Assembly (NCBI GenBank): GCA_027487515.1
Contig: JAIYDL010000020.1
Coordinates: 26,371-90,370 of the forward strand
Direction of reading: 5' to 3'
From: Pseudomonadota bacterium
GTDB taxonomy: Bacteria; Bdellovibrionota; Bacteriovoracia; Bacteriovoracales; Bacteriovoracaceae
DNA: 64,000 nucleotides
Notes under the pieces: generated by a model
Database searches by the model: none
What the model saw: the letters and a program-made list of their open reading frames with translations, nothing else
Told to the model about the DNA's origin: nothing
Shown: positions 58,843-64,000 of the stretch, piece after piece
How the letters are laid out: each line of letters opens with the position of its first letter
Numbering within the stretch: position 1 is the first letter of the stretch
Position numbers and translations under genes: made by a program

Positions 58843-59970
58843 ATGCTCATGAAGCAACAGAAAAAATCCATTCGCTACGCGGTCATTGGTCTGGGGGAAA
58901 TCGCCCAGCGCGCCGTTCTGCCCGCATTCAACAACGCCCGGTCGACCTCGAAGCTCGAGGTCCTCGTCTCTGGGGACCCGGAGAAGCTCAAGCGGCTTGG
59001 GGATGCCTACGGTGTGGAGAAGCGCTACCTCTACACGGAGCTCGAGGACTGTCTCAAGCGCGGAGAAGTGGATGCGGTGTACATCGCAACACCCAATGCT
59101 TCTCATCGGAACCTCACGGAGATGGCGGCACGGCACGGCGTCCATGTCTTGTGCGAGAAGCCTCTAGCGGTGACCGCCGAGGATTGCGAGTCAATGATCA
59201 TAGAGGCGGAGAAGCACAAGGTGTATTTGATGGTGGGGTACCGCTTACAGCTTGGCCCGGTGAGCTTGGCGACCTTAAGAGACTCCTACGCAAAACGGCT
59301 TGGAGACCTCAAGGTCTTTAACTCCGTGTTTACGCTCCAGGTGCATGATCCGAGCAACATCCGGCTGGAAGAAGTCGAACTCGGGGGAGGGCCACTGTAC
59401 GACATTGGCATCTACTGCATCAACGCGGCCAGGCACCTCTTCAGGGCCGGTCCGATCGAAGTTTTTGCGTTCTCGGGCCGAACCAAGGACTCTCGGTTCA
59501 AGCGCACCGATGAGGCCGTGAGCTGCGTTCTCAAATTTCCTGAAGGGCGGATGGCCACCTTCAGCATCAGCTTCGGTGCCTTCGCCGTTGCCGACTTCGA
59601 TCTCATAGGCACGAAGGGGCGCTTGCGCCTTGAGAAAGCCTACCGGTTCGAATCGTCGCAGACCCTTAGGATTTACGAAGATCACAGGATCATCACCAAA
59701 AAATTTTCTCGCCGCGACCAGTTCGCTGCCGAGATCGCCTACTTCTCCGACTGCATTCAAAAGAAGAAACGTCCAGAAATGTCGGGAGAGGAGGGTCTGC
59801 TGGATGTCAAAATCATCGAGGCCTTGCTCCTGTCCATCGACCTGGGATCTCCGATCACACTCGAGGAGATGAACCAAAAGAATCGCGATCGAGAGGCGTC
59901 GAAGCTCCGCCGGTCACCTCCCCGACCGAAGCTCTTCGATGTTTTTTCCTCCAGTGCCCACAAGCACTAA
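58843..59970 (+). CDS. Gfo/Idh/MocA-family NAD(P) oxidoreductase
   Basis: The 375-residue protein has an N-terminal Rossmann fold (AVIGLGEIAQRAVLPAF), YIATPNASH and the CEKPLA signature carrying the catalytic Lys. A C-terminal alpha/beta dimerisation domain (GGGPLYDIGIY) follows. The family acts on sugars or cyclitols with NAD(P). AGGAGGGG lies eight bases before ATG 58843. The substrate is unknown; a sugar importer lies 3 kb upstream. Confidence 0.9.
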   Translation: MLMKQQKKSIRYAVIGLGEIAQRAVLPAFNNARSTSKLEVLVSGDPEKLKRLGDAYGVEKRYLYTELEDCLKRGEVDAVYIATPNASHRNLTEMAARHGVHVLCEKPLAVTAEDCESMIIEAEKHKVYLMVGYRLQLGPVSLATLRDSYAKRLGDLKVFNSVFTLQVHDPSNIRLEEVELGGGPLYDIGIYCINAARHLFRAGPIEVFAFSGRTKDSRFKRTDEAVSCVLKFPEGRMATFSISFGAFAVADFDLIGTKGRLRLEKAYRFESSQTLRIYEDHRIITKKFSRRDQFAAEIAYFSDCIQKKKRPEMSGEEGLLDVKIIEALLLSIDLGSPITLEEMNQKNRDREASKLRRSPPRPKLFDVFSSSAHKH

Positions 59971-60014
59971 TGGCGTCGTCCTGAGTTTAAAGATCTTCTC
60001 CAGAGGTAATAGCT

Positions 60015-60428
60015 ATGATCCTCACAATCCTCACCCTGGCCGTGGGCCTGGCACCAGCGACCCCGGACGTGGCGCTTAGCATGGTCCCCAAGGGCAAGAT
60101 CCTCGAGACGAACCTCTTGGATTATGTGGTCAAGACCGCCGCAGGGACCAAGATCACTGTGGAGTTTACGAGCTCGGGCCAGTTTAAAGAGGCGGCGGGG
60201 AAGAATCTCAACCAGGGCGACGAATTCGAACCGGGAGAAGGCCTCCTTTCGCTCGGGACCGTTGCTCAGCGCCTAACCCAATCAGGAGCACGGCCTACGG
60301 GACTTTGGGCCCTGGAGCGCGAGCCTCGCTGGGGATGGATCTATCAGTTTACCCAGGTCATCGTCGACGCCAGAACGGGCCGAGTCCTGAAGCACCTCAA
60401 AGCACAGGCCGAAGCTCTCCCAAGATAA
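60015..60428 (+). CDS. Small exported protein, possibly PepSY-like
   Basis: The 137-residue protein has an N-terminal signal or anchor (MILTILTLAVGLAPATPDVA). A beta-rich domain follows (DYVVKTAAGTKITVEF, TQVIVDARTGRVLKHLKAQ) whose last part resembles PepSY. It lies 44 nt after the oxidoreductase and 30 nt before the FMN-binding protein. The assignment is weak. Confidence 0.7.
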   Translation: MILTILTLAVGLAPATPDVALSMVPKGKILETNLLDYVVKTAAGTKITVEFTSSGQFKEAAGKNLNQGDEFEPGEGLLSLGTVAQRLTQSGARPTGLWALEREPRWGWIYQFTQVIVDARTGRVLKHLKAQAEALPR

Positions 60429-60458
60429 CGTGCGCTCAAACTTCACCAGGAGGACACG

Positions 60459-60923
60459 ATGAACTACGACACCAGAAATCTAGAGAGGCTCAGCTCCATG
60501 ATCCAAGGAGTGCAGTCCGTCACGCTCACGACCTTGTCACCTGAGGGGGAGATCCACTCTCGACCCATGTGCCCGCTGGCAGCGAACTTTACCCCGTTCG
60601 AGGGTATCCTGTGGTTTTTTTCTCGGGGCGATTCCCAGAAAAATCACGAAATCGAGGCGGATCAACATGTGGGACTTACCTACTTTGACTCGGAAGATGA
60701 GCGGTTTGTTTCGATCAGTGGAGTGGCCATCCTCTCCAAAGACCGGGCGAAGATGGAGGAGCTCTGGGACCCAAGTGTGAGCACCTGGATTCCTGAGGGT
60801 CTTGCCGATCCCCAGGTCTCCCTGATTGGGGTTCGAGTCGAGAAGGCCCAGACCTGGGATTCTCGATCGGGAACCGCTTCCTCGCAAAGGGGTCAAGGAC
60901 AGCCCATGGAGTTCCGCCAATAG
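60459..60923 (+). CDS. Pyridoxamine-5'-phosphate-oxidase-like FMN protein (GS26 type)
   Basis: The 154-residue protein matches the general stress protein 26 branch of the flavin-split-barrel fold: VTLTTLSPEGEIHSRPM, LWFFSRGDSQK, FVSISGVAIL. It should bind FMN or F420-like flavin and act in stress response. AGGAGGA precedes the start. Confidence 0.87.
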   Translation: MNYDTRNLERLSSMIQGVQSVTLTTLSPEGEIHSRPMCPLAANFTPFEGILWFFSRGDSQKNHEIEADQHVGLTYFDSEDERFVSISGVAILSKDRAKMEELWDPSVSTWIPEGLADPQVSLIGVRVEKAQTWDSRSGTASSQRGQGQPMEFRQ

Positions 60924-61010
60924 TGCGTCGGCGGGTCAGGAATCTTCACTAGTTAAAGATTCACAAGTTGAGAAGAATTTCACACTCTCCTTTTTCCTCG
61001 CTTCCCCCTC

Positions 61011-61039
61011 TTGACGACCCGTGTGGTTTTGCATGAAAT
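61011..61039 (+). promoter_or_regulatory. Candidate promoter of the deoxyhypusine-synthase-like gene
   Basis: TTGACG and TGAAAT are separated by 17 bp. The -35 matches five of six and the -10 four of six. The leader would be about 48 nt. Confidence 0.5.
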
Positions 61040-61093
61040 ACAGCGAATTTATTAACACGCCGGTCATTCGACCGGGTCTTCAAAGAGTCAATC

Positions 61094-62074
61094 ATGTCAG
61101 GAAAAGGTCCCGTCTCCCAATTCATGAACCACCACTATCGTCACTTCAACGCCGCAGCGATGATGGACGCGGTGAAGGGCTACGAGGCCCACCTCGCCAC
61201 CGGCGGAAAAATGATGGTGACCCTGGCCGGTGCCATGTCAACCGCTGAGCTCGGAATCTCCCTGGCCGAGATGATCAGGAACGATAAAATCCACGCCATC
61301 TCTTGCACCGGTGCCAACCTCGAGGAAGACATCTACAACCTCGTCGCCCACGAGCACTACGAGCGCATCCCTGACTGGCGCGCCCTCACCAAAAACGCCG
61401 AACAAGACCTCTACGACCGCCACCTAAACCGAGTCACAGACACTTGTATCCCAGAGGAAGCAGCGATGCGGAAAATCTGGGCGATCATGGCCGCCGAGTG
61501 GACCGAAGCCGAGGCGAAGGGCGAGCGCTGCTTCCCGCACGAGTTCTTCTTCCGTGCGCTTAAAAAAGGCAAGTTCAAAGAGCACTACCAGATCGACCCG
61601 AAGAACTCCTGGATGCTCGCTGCCGCCGAGAAGAATATCCCGATGGTTGTGCCAGGTTGGGAAGATTCAACACTTGGCAACATGTACGCCTCTTTCTGCA
61701 TGCGCGGAGAAGTTAAAAACGTCCACACCGTTAAAACCGGCATTGAATACATGACCTCCCTCGCCGACTGGTACATGAAAACCGCTGAAACCAGCTCCAT
61801 CGGCTTCTTCCAAATCGGCGGAGGCATCGCCGGTGACTTCCCGATCTGTGTCGTGCCGATGATCCGCCAAGATCTCGAGAAAGATGACATCCGCCTCTGG
61901 GGCTACTTCTGCCAGATCTCTGACTCAACCACGTCCTACGGCTCTTACTCGGGAGCGGTTCCGAACGAAAAAATCACCTGGGGTAAGCTCTCGAAAGATA
62001 CTCCAAGCTTCATCGTTGAAAGTGACGCCACCATCGTTGCTCCGCTCATGTTCGCCCACATCCTGGGCTGGTAG
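61094..62074 (+). CDS. Deoxyhypusine-synthase-like protein
   Basis: The 326-residue protein has the family motifs CTGANLEEDIYN (NAD binding) and SGAVPNEKITWGKL, in which Lys298 corresponds to the catalytic Lys of deoxyhypusine synthase. That enzyme transfers a butylamine group from spermidine to a Lys of eIF5A. Bacteria lack eIF5A; bacterial members may make homospermidine or modify another partner. The predicted polyamine role is an inference from the family. The gene has its own promoter and is followed by a 12-bp hairpin. Adenosine deaminase lies downstream. Confidence 0.9.
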   Translation: MSGKGPVSQFMNHHYRHFNAAAMMDAVKGYEAHLATGGKMMVTLAGAMSTAELGISLAEMIRNDKIHAISCTGANLEEDIYNLVAHEHYERIPDWRALTKNAEQDLYDRHLNRVTDTCIPEEAAMRKIWAIMAAEWTEAEAKGERCFPHEFFFRALKKGKFKEHYQIDPKNSWMLAAAEKNIPMVVPGWEDSTLGNMYASFCMRGEVKNVHTVKTGIEYMTSLADWYMKTAETSSIGFFQIGGGIAGDFPICVVPMIRQDLEKDDIRLWGYFCQISDSTTSYGSYSGAVPNEKITWGKLSKDTPSFIVESDATIVAPLMFAHILGW

Positions 62075-62091
62075 TTAAAAAATTTTAAGTC

Positions 62092-62118
62092 TGCGGGGAC
62101 CTCTGAGAGGTCTCCGCA
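62092..62118 (+). terminator. Hairpin after the deoxyhypusine-synthase-like gene
   Basis: TGCGGGGACCTC and GAGGTCTCCGCA form a 12-bp stem with one G-U and a three-base loop. The following sequence is only moderately T-rich, so it may be a terminator of modest efficiency. Confidence 0.55.
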
Positions 62119-62206
62119 ACTTCTCTCCCGCTCGACCACCGACGAATTCCCAAAACTCAGCGGCTAAGACCTGTTCATCCTCTAGATTATCTACTAAGCT
62201 TTTGGC

Positions 62207-63436
62207 ATGACAAAATACTCCGAAGCCTTCATTCAAGAAATGCCCAAGTCCGACCTCCATCTTCACCTCGATGGATCCCTCCGCATTCCGACGCTGATCG
62301 AGATGGCCAAAAAGAATAACATTAAAATGCCATCCTACACCGTCGAGGGCCTCCGGGAGACGGTCTTCAAGTCCTCCTACGCCAACCTCGGCGACTACCT
62401 CCACGGGTTCCAGTACACGTGTGCGGTCCTTCGAGACCTCGAGAACATCGAGCGCTCGGCCTACGAACTCGCGGTGGATAATCAGCAAGAGAATGTGGCC
62501 TACATCGAGGTCCGGTTTGCCCCCCAACTCATGATGGATGTGGACAAGGGTCTCACGATGGAAGCGGTCATGACGGCCGCCACCAAAGGGTTCGAGCGGG
62601 CCAAGAAGGAATACAATAATTCGCCCGCGGTGAAGTCGGGGCAAAAGCCGGAGTTTGACTACGGGATCATCAGCTGTGCCATGCGGAAGTTTGGGCCCAA
62701 GGGCTACTCTCCTTACTACACGAACTTTTATAAAATGATGGAATTCTCTAAGGAGATGGAAGTCATTAAGGACGCTGCCCTTCAAATGGTGAAGGCGGTG
62801 GTGAAGCTTCGGGACGAGAAAGATCTCCCGATCGTGAGCATCGACCTCGCGGGCCAGGAAGATGGCTACCCTCCGGGAAAATTCCGGGATGTCTACGCCT
62901 ACGCTCACAAGAACTTCATGCACAAGACGGTGCACGCCGGCGAGGCCTACGGGGCCGAGAGCATCTTCCAGGCCATCACTGAGTGCTACGCGGACCGGAT
63001 CGGTCACGGGTACTACCTCTTCGACGAGAACAAGATCAGTGATCCGTCCATCACCGATAAGAAGAAGTACCTGTCGGAGCTCATCTCGTTCGTGGCCGAT
63101 AAGCGCACGACCATTGAGGTGTGCCTCACGAGTAACCTTCAGACGAACCCAGAGATTCCGTCGATCAAAGATCACAACTTTAAGCACATGCTCGCTAACC
63201 GGATGTCGGTCACGATCTGCACGGATAATCGGCTCGTCTCTGATACGACGGTCTCAAGAGAGTTTCAGCTGGCCGTGGATAACTTTGACATCCCCGTGAA
63301 GCACCTCAAAGACATCGTCGCCTACGGGTTCAAGAAGAGCTTCTACCACGGGAGTTACATCAATAAGCGGAACTGGGGCAAGAAGGTGATGCAGCACTTT
63401 GATAGCATCGCTAAGAAGCATGGCTACCTCGACTAG
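62207..63436 (+). CDS. add: Adenosine deaminase
   Basis: The 409-residue protein has all zinc-site and catalytic motifs: LHLHLDGS near residue 17, HAGEAYGAES, DRIGHG and CTDNR. It converts adenosine to inosine in purine salvage. It is somewhat longer than E. coli Add (333 residues), with inserts around residues 140-175 and 270-290. The upstream gap lacks a strong promoter, so it may rely on read-through past the 62092 hairpin. Confidence 0.92.
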   Translation: MTKYSEAFIQEMPKSDLHLHLDGSLRIPTLIEMAKKNNIKMPSYTVEGLRETVFKSSYANLGDYLHGFQYTCAVLRDLENIERSAYELAVDNQQENVAYIEVRFAPQLMMDVDKGLTMEAVMTAATKGFERAKKEYNNSPAVKSGQKPEFDYGIISCAMRKFGPKGYSPYYTNFYKMMEFSKEMEVIKDAALQMVKAVVKLRDEKDLPIVSIDLAGQEDGYPPGKFRDVYAYAHKNFMHKTVHAGEAYGAESIFQAITECYADRIGHGYYLFDENKISDPSITDKKKYLSELISFVADKRTTIEVCLTSNLQTNPEIPSIKDHNFKHMLANRMSVTICTDNRLVSDTTVSREFQLAVDNFDIPVKHLKDIVAYGFKKSFYHGSYINKRNWGKKVMQHFDSIAKKHGYLD

Positions 63437-63546
63437 CATCCCTAAAGGGACCATGACTTGTTTAATTTCCTAGCAGTTAACGCAACGAGCATTGTTGACA
63501 GAAATCTGTTGATCGCAGAAACTTCTAAAATATTCCTATTCGCTAT

Positions 63547-63624
63547 GGAGACGTGCCCGAGTGGCCCAAGGGAACGGTTTGCAAAACCGTAAAGCCGGCG
63601 GTTCAAATCCGCCCGTCTCCTCCA
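63547..63624 (+). tRNA. tRNA-Cys (anticodon GCA) with encoded CCA
   Basis: The acceptor stem GGAGACG/CGTCTCC, the D arm, the anticodon stem ACGGT/ACCGT with loop TTGCAAA (anticodon GCA), and the T arm GGCGG-TTCAAAT-CCGCC are all present. The discriminator is T, as expected for tRNA-Cys, followed by an encoded CCA. Confidence 0.96.
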
Positions 63625-63739
63625 AAACTAAAAAAGCCAGGCCGAAGGTCTGGCTTTTTTAGTTTTAGCGGGGATGGGAGGTCCATTGAACCGTCACTGC
63701 GGTTTGCGAGTGGCTCAGGGATGGGCCAACGAGAACGAG
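63605..63739 (+). repeat. 135-bp direct repeat, copy 1 (tRNA 3' end, terminator and flank)
   Basis: The sequence from the T loop of tRNA-Cys through the CCA end, its terminator and about 70 bp of flank recurs at 63789-63923, offset by exactly 184 bp with only a few mismatches. Confidence 0.92.
63624..63666 (+). terminator. Terminator of tRNA-Cys, first copy
   Basis: AAAACTAAAAAAGCCAG and CTGGCTTTTTTAGTTTT form a perfect 17-bp stem with a nine-base loop. The T-rich arm provides the T-run, and the A-rich 5' arm makes it work in both directions. Confidence 0.92.
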
Positions 63740-63788
63740 CCACCTGCAAGGTGGCGAGCCCGAAGGGTCGAGGCCAGGAGGCCGAGAT

Positions 63789-63923
63789 AAATCCGCCCGT
63801 CTCCTCCAAAACTAAAAAAGCCAGGCCGAAGGTCTGGCTTTTTTAGTTTTAGCGGGGATGGTAGGTCCATTGAACCGTCACTGCGGTTCGCGAGTGGCCT
63901 AGGGATGGGCCAACGAGAACGAG
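63789..63923 (+). repeat. 135-bp direct repeat, copy 2
   Basis: This copy carries the last part of a tRNA (T-loop half, 3' acceptor strand and CCA) without the 5' portion, plus the terminator. It is a tRNA-end duplication rather than a second tRNA gene. Confidence 0.9.
63808..63850 (+). terminator. Terminator, second copy
   Basis: This is the same 17-bp stem and nine-base loop as at 63624-63666, with no complete tRNA upstream of it. Confidence 0.85.
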
Positions 63924-63987
63924 TGAAACTCCTTGAAGGGTTGGAGGAAAAAACTTATAAACAAAATAAGAACCTTTGGAGGAAAAA

Positions 63988-64000
63988 ATGAAAAGACTCT
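63988..64000 (+). CDS. Start of a coding region cut by the window edge
   Basis: ATG 63988 follows a strong TTTGGAGGAAAAA ribosome site; four residues (MKRL) are visible. The upstream block TTGGAGGAAAAA occurs twice (about 63940 and 63976), so the true start cannot be settled here. Confidence 0.5.

Noticed and set aside
62075..63187. 370-codon open frame on the minus strand
   Set aside because: It is the antisense of the adenosine deaminase gene, whose motifs are complete; GC-rich codons keep the opposite frame open.
63605..63739. Second complete tRNA in the downstream repeat
   Set aside because: Copy 2 lacks the 5' acceptor strand, D arm and anticodon arm.

Overview
The window is a dense stretch of chromosome with G+C above 50% in most genes. 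It carries a large load of exported proteins: about half of the protein genes begin with a signal peptide or lipobox. No phage, IS element, CRISPR array or plasmid gene is visible. A caa3-like oxidase cluster with a CtaA-CtaB fusion, an E. coli-like YcaO, Gly-Tyr repeat lipoproteins, many Cys-rich secreted proteins of no recognised family and FliA-like promoter motifs suggest a Bdellovibrionota (Bdellovibrio/Bacteriovorax-like) bacterium. This assignment is an inference from gene content, not a proof.

Layout. 0-3.5 kb: riboflavin operon ribD-ribE-ribBA-ribH with overlapping genes. 3.8-4.5 kb: stand-alone rpsD with terminator. 4.5-8.5 kb (minus): a family of secreted proteins with a seven-Cys C-terminal domain, interleaved with two copies of a small secreted partner. 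Two of these genes (6405 and 8482) start inside inverted repeats just downstream of FliA-like -10 elements. 8.5-17.0 kb (minus): aerobic terminal oxidase, in two blocks (ctaE, small CPYC protein, DUF420, ctaA-ctaB fusion; then ctaC, ctaD, subunit III-like, di-haem cytochrome c, SCO, subunit IV). 17.0-20.6 kb: a MerR/B12-type regulator, divergent from ycaO plus a GNAT acetyltransferase. 20.6-27.0 kb (minus): a run of exported proteins (alpha/beta hydrolase, class-I amidotransferase-like protein, M1-type peptidase, two tandem paralogues of unknown function). 27-30.9 kb: a QEGLA-motif (DUF1704) protein, truncated haemoglobin, a papain-like secreted protein, and two Cys-rich proteins. 31-39.3 kb (minus): a 1021-residue unknown, a subtilase and two paralogous Gly-Tyr-repeat lipoproteins. 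39.5-44.8 kb: outer-membrane-like protein, threonine dehydratase, MntP, stand-alone CtaA, TrmH-type methyltransferase, glycosyltransferase-like protein. 44.9-54.7 kb: an AT-richer mosaic of secreted unknowns mixed with ordinary genes (cupredoxin, SOUL, Lon-N, dicarboxylate symporter, a metzincin-like protein, a cyclase-family protein). 55-64 kb: FucP-type transporter, M23 peptidase, PilZ protein, Gfo/Idh/MocA oxidoreductase, deoxyhypusine-synthase-like protein, adenosine deaminase, and tRNA-Cys whose 3' end and terminator are duplicated 184 bp downstream.

Functional picture: respiration and cofactor genes are conventional. The novelty lies in the secreted protein families at 4.5-8.5, 20.6-23.8, 31-39 and 44.9-54.7 kb. 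The strongest candidate for an undescribed system is the 4.5-8.5 kb locus, where two diverged members keep the same promoter-to-start spacing and an 11-bp pairing around the start codon although the arm sequences differ.
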